Shown in pieces: positions 22,639-31,686 of a stretch of 36,459 nucleotides of DNA. The translations under genes were made by a program, and so were the position numbers. The notes under the pieces are model-generated. The model did not search any database, was not told the DNA's origin, and saw only the letters and a program-made list of their open reading frames with translations. The stretch lies in NCBI GenBank assembly GCA_030018605.1, contig JASEHP010000001.1, positions 1 through 36,459 on the forward strand. Reading direction: 5' to 3'. Within the stretch, counting starts at the first letter, position 1; the number at the start of each line of letters is the position of its first letter. This DNA comes from Thermodesulfovibrionales bacterium (GTDB taxonomy: Bacteria > Nitrospirota > Thermodesulfovibrionia > Thermodesulfovibrionales > UBA1546).

Positions 22639-25600
22639 TAAAACGGATAGCATATCTTTCCACTGCCGCATTGCTGATAGGGATGCTCATCTTTGTTTCA
22701 CGCGGCCCGCACATATCAAACGCATTAAAGAAGATAATACTGCCTGAACTTGAGAATATGACAGGCCGCAAGGTAATAGCACAGTCAATATATCTTAATT
22801 TATTTCCCTTATTCATTGAGGCAAAGGGCGTGAAGTTGTTTGATGATGCAGGCAACAGGGTTTTGACTGTTGACAGGATAAAGGGCTACCCAAAGCTGTC
22901 CGCAATGCGGAGGAGAAAAATAGCGCTGAAAAGAATAGTGATAAAAGAGTCGGAGTTATGGACCGACAGAGAACAGGCTGATGACATCATCAAGAGGGTA
23001 AAGGAGTATCTGCTCAAAGAAGATCCTAAAAAGATGAAAGTTATAGTGGATGTGATAGAAGTGCGTGATGGAGGATTTGGCTTGTACGATCCTGCGCATG
23101 GCGCTGTTTTAAGAGGAAAAGGATTGAGCGCTGAGGTTCTGTTAGGAGGCACAGCCAGACTCAAAGCGCAGATAAAAGAATTTATTTTCAATATCAGGGA
23201 TTTCCCTGAATTGAAAGGGGGCGCAGATGCTGTATTGTTTTTCAGGAAAGACGGAATTGATATAAAGAACGTCACTCTCAGGGCTTATGATTCAGAACTG
23301 AAGGCGGGCGGTTTTTATTCGGCTGAAGGGAAAGGTGATATAAAGACATCTGTTGAATTTTCCGCTGATTCTATAAAAAAAGTTTTTGGGCTGAAAAGGA
23401 GCGGGGAAGGAAAGATATTTGCAAAGGGCGATATAAAATTTGGAGAAGGCAGCCCTTTTGTGGATATCAGAGTCAGAGGCAATTTTTATCTTCAGTCCCT
23501 GATGGAACTTCTTAAAGTGAAAGAGAGGGTTGAAGGCTGGCTGGATTTTGACGGGAAGATAAGCGGGGCAGTTTCAAAACTTACGGGCAGTGCAGACGCA
23601 ACATTGAAAAAGGGGAATCTTTTTGATGTGGCTGTAGACAGCCTCAAGTGCAATATAGCTTACAACAACGGAGTCATGAGTTTTGAAAACGGCAAGGCAG
23701 CGCTTTACAATGGCAGGGCAGATGCGGAGGTCATGTTAAAAATGCCGGATATTGACCGCTATTCGGTGAAGGTGAATTTCACTGATGTTGACAGTCAGCC
23801 GGCTTTTAAGCTTATCGGTCTGGATATAGAGGTTCCAAAGGGCAAGGTAAAAGGAGAGCTTTTTTCTTCTGACAGCGAATTTAATCCATCAGGATGGTTT
23901 GGTTACGAAGCTAATCCCACCTTTAGTAAAGGGGGGATGGGGGGGGTAAGCAGTGATTTAATAGCGAGGGTAAAGATAATGAAAGGGGAATTTAAGGTGC
24001 AGGGTGATATACTTTCCCTTTCTAATACAGAGATCAGAACTGATAAGTCAGCGCTGGATATAAACGGCACAGTTGCTATGTCTGCTTCAGCGCTCAACCT
24101 CAAAGGAAAACTTATAACTCATGACATCGCAGACCTCACGTTTCCTCATTTTGACCTTCTGAAAGGCACAGGCGAGTTTGAAGGCACAATAACCGGGAAA
24201 TTTGATGACCCTCTCATAGACGGCGCAGTGAGGATGACAGCCGCATCCTTAAAAGGTTACGGTCTTGATAATGTTTCTGGCGAGCTGCTTTACAGGAAAA
24301 ATCTCCTTGAGATAAAGCAATTGTCTGTTAAATCAAAAAATGAGGAACACACAGCTAAGGGGCATATAAAGTTTGATTCCGCAAAAGAAATTTTTGATCT
24401 TAAACAGCGTGATTACAGGCTTTCGGTGTCATTAAGAGGCGCTGATATTGAAAGACTGGCGGCAGCCTTTTATAAAAAACTTCCATTTAAGGGCAAACTG
24501 AACACAGACTTTAAGATAGCAGGCAATGGTTCCAATCCTGAATATTCAGGCTCTGCAGCTGTAGTTAACGCAGAGGCTTATAAATTCTCTGCGGATTCTC
24601 TGACATCGGATTTTTATTATAAGGGTAAAGATATTGCTGTAAGAAAAGCTGTGCTTAAGAAAGGCGGCTCTACAATGATTGTTGAGGGAAGAATTTCAGG
24701 CATGGAGAAGTTTTCTTTCAATGCATCAGGCAGTAAATTATTTTTGAATGATATGGGACTGAAAGGCATGCCTGATGATGCGGTGTTGAATGTAAATGCA
24801 ACAGGCTCCGGAACTTTTGATAATCCCTCCATAAAGATAGACGGGAAATTATCAGGCGGAACATTTAAAGGCAAACCGCTTGGCGCAGGCGACATAAATG
24901 CCTCTATTGAAAGTAAAGATATTCTATTCAGCGCCATGTTTTTCAATGAGAAGGTGATTATGAAAGGAAGGGGATATCTGAGTGATCTACTGCCATGGAA
25001 TGCGGAGATTACAATTCTATCAGGCAGATATGATTTTCTTCTGTCACCTTTGCTGAAGGATGTTCCTGATGACCTGGTAGTCAATATGAAAGGAAATGCG
25101 GTTATGTCAGGAACGAGAAAAACCTTTTCATCTGCTGCAGTTTTAAGTCAGGTTAATGCGGCTCTTTACGGACACAGCTTCTCCAATGATTCGGATATAA
25201 AATTTAAATTTGATAATAGAAAAATGTCTTTTTCAGTATTTTCAATGCGGAGCGGAAATGCCTCTTTCAACATGCGGGGGGGGATGGAAATAGGCAGAGA
25301 GTACAATATATCACTTGAAGGGAGTTCAGCGCTTTCTCCTCTGAAGGGATTTTCAAAAAAGATTGGCGTTCTGAGGGGCGACGCTAATTTCGCCCTGACT
25401 GTAGGGGGTAAATGGGACAACCCTCATATAAACGGCAACCTCAATGTGACCAACGGGCTGTTCGGATTAAAGGATATGCACCAGCGAGTCAGTTCAATAA
25501 ATGGTCTATTCTATTTTGAAGGGAACAAAATTGCTGTACGTAAACTCTCCGGCAAACTTGGAGGCGGAGATATAGATGCGTCGGGCGTTGTCTATCTCAG

Positions 25601-26576
25601 CGGTTTTAATCTTAAGAGGTTTTATCTTGATGCAAAACTGAACAACATCACCAGTTCCGTATCCAAAGATTTCTCTATTAATTTTAACGGCAATGTTCTC
25701 TATAAAGGGACCCTTGATGTGCAGAATATTACCGGCGATGTAAGGGTGAATAGGGCAAGATACAGAGAGAGAGTAGAATGGAAAAGTTGGCTTCTTAAGG
25801 CAAAGACCGCAGAAAGGCCAAGAGGGGAACTGACAGGGATAGAAAAAGCAGTATTAAATGTGAAAATATATGGGGCAGAAAATATCATTGTGGACAACAA
25901 TATTGCGCATGCGCCTTTGAAGGTTGATATGGTTTTGAAAGGCACGATAGGGCATCCGCTCCTTTTCGGAAGGATTGAGTCCAAAGAGGGCAAGGTCTAT
26001 TTCAGGAACAGTGAATTCAGGATATTGAACGCAAGCGCGGATTTTACCGACCCAAACAGGATAAATCCTGTAATGGAGATTGTGGCGCAGACAATAGTGA
26101 AAGGATACAATATCAGGCTGAATCTTGAAGGGCAGATGGAACGTTTTAATCTCTCTCTCGTTTCTGATCCGCCCCTTGAGGAGACCGACATACTCAGCCT
26201 GCTTACTGTGGGGCAGATTGGAAAACAACTTAAGGGACTTGAAGGCGGAATCGGGGCAGGCGAGGCTGCTTCATTTCTGACAGGCAAGGTTCAGGATGTT
26301 TTTGAAGAAAGGATAAAGAGCATAACCGGGATTGACAGAGTCCAGGTTGACCCTTATGTCTCAAAATCTACAGGCACCGTAGGCCCAAGGCTGACTGCGT
26401 CAAAGAGACTTTTGGGTGATAAATTATTTGTAACTTACACGTCTGCAGTGGGTTCTACCGAGGAACAGGTGCTTAAGCTTGAATATATTCTTGATAAGAA
26501 TGTTTCTCTGGTTGGCGTGAGGGATGAAAAAGGTAGTGTTGGTGGAGACATTAAGTTCAGATTTGAATTTAAATGA
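22620..26576 (+). CDS. tamB: TamB-like inner-membrane translocation/lipid-transfer protein
   Basis: A 1318-aa AsmA/TamB-type protein. A signal anchor (about 9-25) leads into a long series of beta-rich repeats that form the periplasm-spanning groove, and the C-terminus (from about 1105) is a TamB/DUF490 domain with the PVMEIVAQTIVKGYNIRLNL, DPPLEETDILSLLTVGQ and GIDRVQVDPYV segments. TamB-family proteins pair with an Omp85 protein to assemble or lipid-supply the outer membrane. The Omp85 gene follows at once. Two runs of eight G lie in the coding region (23939-23946 and 25276-25283), the first next to a TTTAGTAAAGGGGGG segment that looks like repeat-derived sequence (ANPTFSKGGMGG). Confidence 0.9.
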   Translation: MGKSKMIKRIAYLSTAALLIGMLIFVSRGPHISNALKKIILPELENMTGRKVIAQSIYLNLFPLFIEAKGVKLFDDAGNRVLTVDRIKGYPKLSAMRRRKIALKRIVIKESELWTDREQADDIIKRVKEYLLKEDPKKMKVIVDVIEVRDGGFGLYDPAHGAVLRGKGLSAEVLLGGTARLKAQIKEFIFNIRDFPELKGGADAVLFFRKDGIDIKNVTLRAYDSELKAGGFYSAEGKGDIKTSVEFSADSIKKVFGLKRSGEGKIFAKGDIKFGEGSPFVDIRVRGNFYLQSLMELLKVKERVEGWLDFDGKISGAVSKLTGSADATLKKGNLFDVAVDSLKCNIAYNNGVMSFENGKAALYNGRADAEVMLKMPDIDRYSVKVNFTDVDSQPAFKLIGLDIEVPKGKVKGELFSSDSEFNPSGWFGYEANPTFSKGGMGGVSSDLIARVKIMKGEFKVQGDILSLSNTEIRTDKSALDINGTVAMSASALNLKGKLITHDIADLTFPHFDLLKGTGEFEGTITGKFDDPLIDGAVRMTAASLKGYGLDNVSGELLYRKNLLEIKQLSVKSKNEEHTAKGHIKFDSAKEIFDLKQRDYRLSVSLRGADIERLAAAFYKKLPFKGKLNTDFKIAGNGSNPEYSGSAAVVNAEAYKFSADSLTSDFYYKGKDIAVRKAVLKKGGSTMIVEGRISGMEKFSFNASGSKLFLNDMGLKGMPDDAVLNVNATGSGTFDNPSIKIDGKLSGGTFKGKPLGAGDINASIESKDILFSAMFFNEKVIMKGRGYLSDLLPWNAEITILSGRYDFLLSPLLKDVPDDLVVNMKGNAVMSGTRKTFSSAAVLSQVNAALYGHSFSNDSDIKFKFDNRKMSFSVFSMRSGNASFNMRGGMEIGREYNISLEGSSALSPLKGFSKKIGVLRGDANFALTVGGKWDNPHINGNLNVTNGLFGLKDMHQRVSSINGLFYFEGNKIAVRKLSGKLGGGDIDASGVVYLSGFNLKRFYLDAKLNNITSSVSKDFSINFNGNVLYKGTLDVQNITGDVRVNRARYRERVEWKSWLLKAKTAERPRGELTGIEKAVLNVKIYGAENIIVDNNIAHAPLKVDMVLKGTIGHPLLFGRIESKEGKVYFRNSEFRILNASADFTDPNRINPVMEIVAQTIVKGYNIRLNLEGQMERFNLSLVSDPPLEETDILSLLTVGQIGKQLKGLEGGIGAGEAASFLTGKVQDVFEERIKSITGIDRVQVDPYVSKSTGTVGPRLTASKRLLGDKLFVTYTSAVGSTEEQVLKLEYILDKNVSLVGVRDEKGSVGGDIKFRFEFK
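23939..23946 (+). repeat. G8 homopolymer in tamB
   Basis: Eight consecutive G two bases after a G6 run. A change of one G would shift the frame and truncate TamB. The surrounding bases look like an inserted repeat. Confidence 0.6.
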
Positions 26577-26586
26577 GAACAAAGAA

Positions 26587-26692
26587 ACAGAGCAACAATG
26601 AATAGTGCAATAGAGCAACAGAGCAGCAGGCCGGCAGTAAATAAAAAATGCTGCTCTACTGCACTACCGCTCTTCTGCGCTACTACACTGCT
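26587..26692. repeat. Two opposed octamer arrays encoding the Omp85 signal peptide
   Basis: The left arm (26587-26632) has units AACAGAGC, AATAGTGC, AATAGAGC, AACAGAGC and AGCAGGCC, one spaced by 7 bases. The right arm (26653-26692) has GCTCTACT, GCACTACC, GCTCTTCT, GCGCTACT and ACACTGCT, the reverse-complement family. The arms face each other across 20 bases and could form a long hairpin over the translation start. Confidence 0.8.
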
Positions 26693-29327
26693 AATCTGTT
26701 TATTATTGTCCTCTTCCATTGAAGCGTCGGATACAGTAATACAAAAGATAAATATCGAAGGTCTCTATTCCATAAAGAGCGAAGAACTTCTGGGCATTTT
26801 AAGCATAAAGATTGGTGATGTCTTTAACCCTTCAGCTGTCCGCGCCGGGTTAAAACTGGCGTTTCTTAAAGAAGGGATATTTGAGGACATATCCGTGGAA
26901 GTTAATGACAAGGACAGGTCGCATATAATGGTAAAAGTCAGGGAGAGAGACATAATAAGGAAGATTATTATTGCCGGGAATCAACGTCTGTCAAAAAAGG
27001 TAATAAAAAATCATTTTTCATTAAAAGAAGGGCAGATTATGCGATATGACCGTATGGAAGGTGCTGCAAAGGATCTCAAGAATGAATTGTCTGAGAGGGG
27101 ATTCTCCCACGCAGATATAAAACTCGCTGTAAAGAAGACCGGCACGCCCTACAGGGTTAATATTTTACTTACGATAGAGGAGGGGATGCCCGAGATAATA
27201 AAAACCATTAAAATCATCGGGCATGCGGAAGCGAAAGAATTAATTAAGATAGAGGAAGGCGATATATATGACCAGGTTAAGTTAAGAAAAGAGATGGAGA
27301 GAATCAGGCTGCATTACAAAAAGAATAATTTTCTGAAGCCGGTTGTTGGCCCCTATACTTTCAGCAGCGGCAATCTCAGCATTAACGTATATCCAGGTAA
27401 AAAACTCGATGTTATATTTGAAAACAACTCTGCTGTGAATTCTAAGGATCTCATTAAAGAAGTGCCGTTTTTTGATGCTGAGGACTTCAGAGATGACCTT
27501 GTAGAAGAGGCGGTCTCAAGGATTATTTCTTCGTATCATGACAAGGGCTTCCCTTTTGTTCAGGTTGCGCCTGTTATAACTTCGGATAAAGAAACAGTCA
27601 GTGTGCGGTTCTTTATTTTTGAAGGGAGCAGGGTTTTTGTTAGTTCTATAACTTTTGATGGCATAACAATATCAGAGAAAAATCTGAAAGAGGCAATGTC
27701 ATTGAGAGAAAAGAAGCTGTACAATCCGGATCTCGTTGAACAAGACAGAGAAACATTAACAGAGTTTTACAATGCGCTTGGTTATCTAAGCGCCGGTGTG
27801 GATGACGTAAGGGTTTCAATAAAAAATTCCGGGGCAGACATCAATATAAAGATTACGGAAGGCACAAAAACCATAATAGAAGGCATCGAGATAAAAGGGG
27901 CAAAAGTTGTCCCGAAAGCAGAGATAATAAAGGCTGTGAGGATAAAGGCAGGGAATTCCTATAATGCAGTTGACATATCAGATGCGAGATACAGGATTAT
28001 AAATCTTTATGAAAACAGGGGTTTTATTGACGCAAGGGTTGATATAAAACAGGAAAGCGGAGAAAAAGGGACAAAAATTATTTTTGAGATAGGAGAGGGT
28101 AATATTACGCTTTTTGGAAAGACTGTAATAAGCGGCAATACAGAAACAAAAAATGAGGTAATAAATAGAGAATTTCTCCATGAAAACGGCGCTCCCTTCA
28201 ATCCTTCTCTCCTTGCAAAAACACGGCAGAGACTTTACAATCTGGGTTTATTTACAGACGTGGATGTGGATGCGATAGAAAAAGAAGGGGATAGGAAGGA
28301 CGTTCATGTCAGAGTTAAAGAAGGAAACGCTGGTGCTGTTGAGTTTGGCGTCGGATACGGGGATTACGAGCGGTTCAGAGGGTCATTTGATGTTAGCTAC
28401 AGGAATCTTTTTGGAATGAACAGGCAGATATCGTTCAGGACAGAGATAAGTTCTATTGAACAGCGATATATAATTAATTATACCGAGCCGTGGTTTTTAG
28501 GCAGGCGTCTTCCATTTAAAGCGCTGCTCATAAAAGAAGAAAGGACAGAAAAAACCATCGAGACCCGTGAGACGCGGTATAAACTTAGGAGGCACACTGC
28601 AAACGTAGGCTTTGAGAAGAAATTCAGCGAAAGGGTGAAGGGTGAGATTTTTTATGATTTTTCATTAGTCAAAACTTTTGAGGTAAAGCCTGATGTTATC
28701 CTTACGAAAGAAGATACTGGAACACTTGCAATTGCAGGGATAAGGCCGGGTATAGTTTACGATACGAGGGACAATCCTTTTGACCCCAGAAAAGGCGTGC
28801 TTGCAGGGATATCCGTGAAAACCGCATCGGGATACCTTCTGTCAGAAACTGATTTTGTAAAGGCAGTTCTCAACGGAAGCGCTTATAAAGAGTTAAATAA
28901 AAATTTTGTTGTTGCGGTTTCTTTAAAAACCGGGATGGCTCAGGGTTTTGAAACCACAACGGAACTTCCGCTTGTAGAAAGGTTTTTTCTCGGCGGCAGA
29001 ACTACTGTCCGCGGATATGAACAGGATACGCTTGGGCCTAAAGGCGTTAACGGCTCTCCGACAGGCGGTAATGTGTTTATCCTGTCGAATCTCGAGCTAC
29101 GAACCGATGTTGCCAAAGGTTTTGGCCTTGTAACTTTTCTTGACGGAGGGAATGTGTGGAGAAAGAACAGCGATGTAAAGCTCTCAGATATGAAATATAC
29201 TGCCGGTGCAGGCATAAGATACAACACGCCTGTAGGCCCTCTGAGGATTGACTATGGCCATAAACTTGACAGAGAAAAAGGTGAAAGCAAAGGAGAAGTG
29301 CATTTCAGCATTGGTCATGCGTTCTAA
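26598..29327 (+). CDS. Omp85-family outer membrane assembly protein (BamA/TamA type)
   Basis: A 909-aa protein with a signal peptide, an array of POTRA domains (about residues 45-560; I count about six repeats, each with the IEGL/IAGN strand and IxEGxx pattern) and a 16-stranded barrel. The barrel has the loop-6 signature GGRTTVRGYEQD and a terminal aromatic strand HFSIGHAF. BamA folds barrel proteins; TamA works with TamB. Pairing with tamB suggests a TamA role, but the POTRA number is BamA-like, so the name is left open. Codons 1-31, including much of the signal peptide, come from octamer repeats. It starts 21 bases after tamB with no clear ribosome-binding site. Confidence 0.9.
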   Translation: MNSAIEQQSSRPAVNKKCCSTALPLFCATTLLICLLLSSSIEASDTVIQKINIEGLYSIKSEELLGILSIKIGDVFNPSAVRAGLKLAFLKEGIFEDISVEVNDKDRSHIMVKVRERDIIRKIIIAGNQRLSKKVIKNHFSLKEGQIMRYDRMEGAAKDLKNELSERGFSHADIKLAVKKTGTPYRVNILLTIEEGMPEIIKTIKIIGHAEAKELIKIEEGDIYDQVKLRKEMERIRLHYKKNNFLKPVVGPYTFSSGNLSINVYPGKKLDVIFENNSAVNSKDLIKEVPFFDAEDFRDDLVEEAVSRIISSYHDKGFPFVQVAPVITSDKETVSVRFFIFEGSRVFVSSITFDGITISEKNLKEAMSLREKKLYNPDLVEQDRETLTEFYNALGYLSAGVDDVRVSIKNSGADINIKITEGTKTIIEGIEIKGAKVVPKAEIIKAVRIKAGNSYNAVDISDARYRIINLYENRGFIDARVDIKQESGEKGTKIIFEIGEGNITLFGKTVISGNTETKNEVINREFLHENGAPFNPSLLAKTRQRLYNLGLFTDVDVDAIEKEGDRKDVHVRVKEGNAGAVEFGVGYGDYERFRGSFDVSYRNLFGMNRQISFRTEISSIEQRYIINYTEPWFLGRRLPFKALLIKEERTEKTIETRETRYKLRRHTANVGFEKKFSERVKGEIFYDFSLVKTFEVKPDVILTKEDTGTLAIAGIRPGIVYDTRDNPFDPRKGVLAGISVKTASGYLLSETDFVKAVLNGSAYKELNKNFVVAVSLKTGMAQGFETTTELPLVERFFLGGRTTVRGYEQDTLGPKGVNGSPTGGNVFILSNLELRTDVAKGFGLVTFLDGGNVWRKNSDVKLSDMKYTAGAGIRYNTPVGPLRIDYGHKLDREKGESKGEVHFSIGHAF

Positions 29328-29345
29328 TTTGAGCGGCAATATATT

Positions 29346-29987
29346 TTATTCAGTCATCACTTTGTTTGAAAGCTCGTCTGCATCGCCTGGGATCACAGGG
29401 AAGTGCTTTGCAAGGAGCGCTCCAGCCTCTTTTACGGCATCACACAATGAATCGCAGGCACGGCTTTCTTTTATTCCCTGAGATACGGTTGTCGCAAATT
29501 TATTTAGAGTCTCCTGTTCGATCTTTTCATAAATTCCTTTATCAGCAAGAACCCAGACCTTTTTTTCAAGGATGGAAATGAAGAACAGAACCCCTGTATT
29601 TTTTCTGGTCTTATAAAGTCCCTTTTCATAAAATGCCCTGACAGCCCTCTGCCTTACAGTTTCCTCCTTTCTTTTGAAGCCAATGAATGAAATTTTAAGA
29701 ACTGGAAATCTCCTGAATAAAAATCTGGAAGGGAAAAACAAGATAAGACTCACTGGAATGAAAGACCAGACAGATGAGTTGAAGTATAAGGCAGTTATAA
29801 TAAGCGAGATGAGACTTCCGAGGAATATCCCCCCCAATATTTCCGCCTCGATGTATTGGTCGCTGCTGTCAACAACCATTACAGCAATCTCTCCAATGGT
29901 GCGGGATTCAACCTCACAGGTTGTCTCTGTTATTCTTTTTCGCTCTTCTTTTGTAAAAAATCTTTTTGCCTTTGACATATTTTCCAT
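29346..29987 (-). CDS. TPM-domain membrane protein (second copy)
   Basis: A 213-aa protein with a TPM_phosphatase (DUF477) domain interrupted by a helical hairpin: N-terminal FFTKEERKRITETTCEVESRTIGEIAVMVVDSS, two transmembrane helices (about 50-88), then the VRAFYEKGLYKTRKNTGVLFFISILEKKVWVLADKGIYEKI segment in the C-terminal half. TPM proteins are membrane-associated and of uncertain biochemical activity. Its ATG overlaps the stop codon of the upstream TPM gene (TAATG), indicating translational coupling; an ATG three codons on (29978) is also possible. It is the third gene of a lemA-TPM-TPM operon. Confidence 0.88.
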   Translation of the reverse strand: MENMSKAKRFFTKEERKRITETTCEVESRTIGEIAVMVVDSSDQYIEAEILGGIFLGSLISLIITALYFNSSVWSFIPVSLILFFPSRFLFRRFPVLKISFIGFKRKEETVRQRAVRAFYEKGLYKTRKNTGVLFFISILEKKVWVLADKGIYEKIEQETLNKFATTVSQGIKESRACDSLCDAVKEAGALLAKHFPVIPGDADELSNKVMTE

Positions 29988-31063
29988 TACCAGTCTCCTG
30001 ATGCTCCACCGCCCCCGAAGTCTCCGCCTCCTCCGCTAAAACCACCAGAGTCTTCTCCCCTGCTAAAACCACTGCCGGTTCCATAGTATCCTCCGCCTGA
30101 CCAGAAACCTCCGATGCTGTGATGGCTGCCTGAAGAGAAAAGTTTTGGCAGGAAAAGTCCTGCAAGCAATCCGGCGGCAGAGAGGATGATAAATGCAATA
30201 GGCCCGATTGGGGTAAGCGCCAGATGGACAAGAGCAGGAAGGCCTATTGCTCCTGATACGCCGCCAAAGATTCGCGATATGCTTCCTATGAACAGTAAAG
30301 CTATTACGCCAAAGATAAGAATTGTTAAGAAGCTATGTGTGCCGTTTTTCTTTTTAGGCAGGTGGTTTTTATCAGACTTGAACTCTCCCCTTGTTGCGTC
30401 AATAAGAGAATGCACTCCCGCGACAAAACCTTGGTCAAAATCGCCTCTTTTGAATTTAGGTTTTATAACAAGGTCAACGATTCTTCCCGCAGCAAGGTCA
30501 GTCAACCTTCCTTCGAGCCCGCGGCCAATCTCAATCCGTATCTTTTTTTCCTGTTTAGCCACGGTGATGATTATGCCGTTGTCTTTCCCTTTCTGTCCTA
30601 TCTTCCATGCCTCAGCAGCTTTAATGCTGAATTCCTCTAAGACTTCTCCCTCAAGAGACGGGATTGTAAGGATGACAATCTGCGTTGAATCTGTCTGTTC
30701 AAAAGACTTCAGCTCTTTTTCCAGTTCAGCCTTAGTTGGCTGGGATAGCATATTTGCGTAATCGTTGACATGTCCCTGAAGTTTCGGGACATCAAGGGCA
30801 AAAACGGAGCGTGAAGAGAAGGAAATAAAAAGAAGACTTATAGCCAGAATGAAATAACAGGCAGTGATGCTTTGAGCGATATTCGATATTTTTCGGTAAC
30901 AGTTCTTAGCGAAATGGAGCGGCCACAGCCTCGATTGTCTGAGTTCCGAAAGCCTTCGGAACGAGTTTCGAGGATGTAGCGGAATGAGCTTAGAACTGTC
31001 GATAAAATATCGCCGGTAGCGAAAGGCTTTACTGCCTGTTATGACCAATACCTTTTCTCTCAA
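29987..31063 (-). CDS. TPM-domain protein (YgcG-like) whose N-terminus is encoded by a palindromic repeat
   Basis: The TPM domain covers about residues 92-225 (PKLQGHVNDYANMLSQPTKAELEKEL, IVILTIPSL, KDNGIIITVAKQEKKIRIEIGRGLEG). Two membrane helices (about 250-312) follow and a Gly/Ser-rich tail ends in GGGASGDW, the usual plan of YgcG-like proteins. A signal peptide lies at about 70-89 (FILAISLLFISFSSRSVFA), preceded by about 65 residues encoded by palindromic element B. No ATG, GTG or TTG lies in frame between the element and the signal, so translation must begin at a TTG near 31063 or 31048, next to the lemA stop, or at a rare codon. Core identity is firm, the start is not. Confidence 0.85.
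   Translation of the reverse strand: MREKVLVITGSKAFRYRRYFIDSSKLIPLHPRNSFRRLSELRQSRLWPLHFAKNCYRKISNIAQSITACYFILAISLLFISFSSRSVFALDVPKLQGHVNDYANMLSQPTKAELEKELKSFEQTDSTQIVILTIPSLEGEVLEEFSIKAAEAWKIGQKGKDNGIIITVAKQEKKIRIEIGRGLEGRLTDLAAGRIVDLVIKPKFKRGDFDQGFVAGVHSLIDATRGEFKSDKNHLPKKKNGTHSFLTILIFGVIALLFIGSISRIFGGVSGAIGLPALVHLALTPIGPIAFIILSAAGLLAGLFLPKLFSSGSHHSIGGFWSGGGYYGTGSGFSRGEDSGGFSGGGGDFGGGGASGDW
30854..31042. repeat. Nested palindromic element, copy B (~189 bp), inside a coding region
   Basis: The ends are a 12-bp inverted repeat (ATAACAGGCAGT with ACTGCCTGTTAT). Internal arms are CGATATTTT/AAAATATCG, ACAGTTCT/AGAACTGT, ACAGCCTCGA/TCGAGGATGT and a central 8-bp hairpin GTTCCGAA/TTCGGAAC. Unpaired parts TTTGAGCGA, GCGAAATG, TGTCTGA and GTAGCGGAATGAGC are shared with copy A at 14028-14207. 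Confidence 0.88.
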
Positions 31064-31648
31064 TTAAAACTTCACCTGCGGCGCTTTTTCAGCTCCTGCC
31101 TCTGCCTTGAAAGGCTCTCTGGACTTTAATTGCAGCAGGACTTTGTTGGTAATGTTATTCGGGAATATCCTGATTGACGTATTGAATGTCTCTACAGCTT
31201 TGTTGTAACGAGTGCGTGCGACATTTATCCTGTTTTCCGTTCCTTCAATCTGGTGCTGAAGGTCTTTGAAATTCTGGTTTGCCTTGAGGTCAGGATATTT
31301 TTCAACTACGACCATAAGCCTTGAAAGCGCACTGCTTAAAGCTCCCTGTGCCTCCTGAAACTGAGTAAATGCCTGAGGGTTATCAAGCATGCTTTCCGAC
31401 ATCTGTATTGAGCCGACCTTTGCCCTTGCTTCAGTAACTGCGGTAAGTGTTTCTCTTTCATGCTTGGCGTATGCCTTTACGACTTCAACGAGATTTGGGA
31501 TTAAATCATTTCTCCTCTGGTATGACCCTTCAACATCACCCCACGCTGCCTTTACAGCCTCTTCATTTGCCTGCATTGTGTTATAACCGCAGCCTGAAAG
31601 GGCGAAAACAGTTACCAAGATTAAAAGATAAAGCAGATTTTTTCTCAT
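31064..31648 (-). CDS. lemA: LemA-family lipoprotein
   Basis: A 194-aa LemA protein: lipobox LSGCGY (Cys21 after a hydrophobic signal), then the family core YNTMQANEEAVKAAWGDVEGSYQRRNDLIPNLVEVVKAY, with the helical LEKYPDLKANQNFKDLQ-type segment (here VEKYPDLKANQNF) and NVARTRYNKAVETFNTSIR. LemA is a helical bundle facing the periplasm or outside; its function is poorly known, and the gene is often followed by TPM genes as here. The start at 31648 follows AGGAGGAAACT. Its stop is directly adjacent to the presumed TTG start of the TPM gene. Confidence 0.93.
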   Translation of the reverse strand: MRKNLLYLLILVTVFALSGCGYNTMQANEEAVKAAWGDVEGSYQRRNDLIPNLVEVVKAYAKHERETLTAVTEARAKVGSIQMSESMLDNPQAFTQFQEAQGALSSALSRLMVVVEKYPDLKANQNFKDLQHQIEGTENRINVARTRYNKAVETFNTSIRIFPNNITNKVLLQLKSREPFKAEAGAEKAPQVKF

Positions 31649-31686
31649 TAGTTTCCTCCTGAATTTTATTTGCAGTTAACGGCTAT

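Noticed and set aside
22886..29227. Minus-strand frames opposite tamB and the Omp85 gene
   Set aside because: No motifs, no start signals, fully overlapped by well-supported genes.
26598..29327. Naming the Omp85 gene bamA or tamA
   Set aside because: Neighbourhood (tamB) says TamA, POTRA number says BamA; the window cannot decide.
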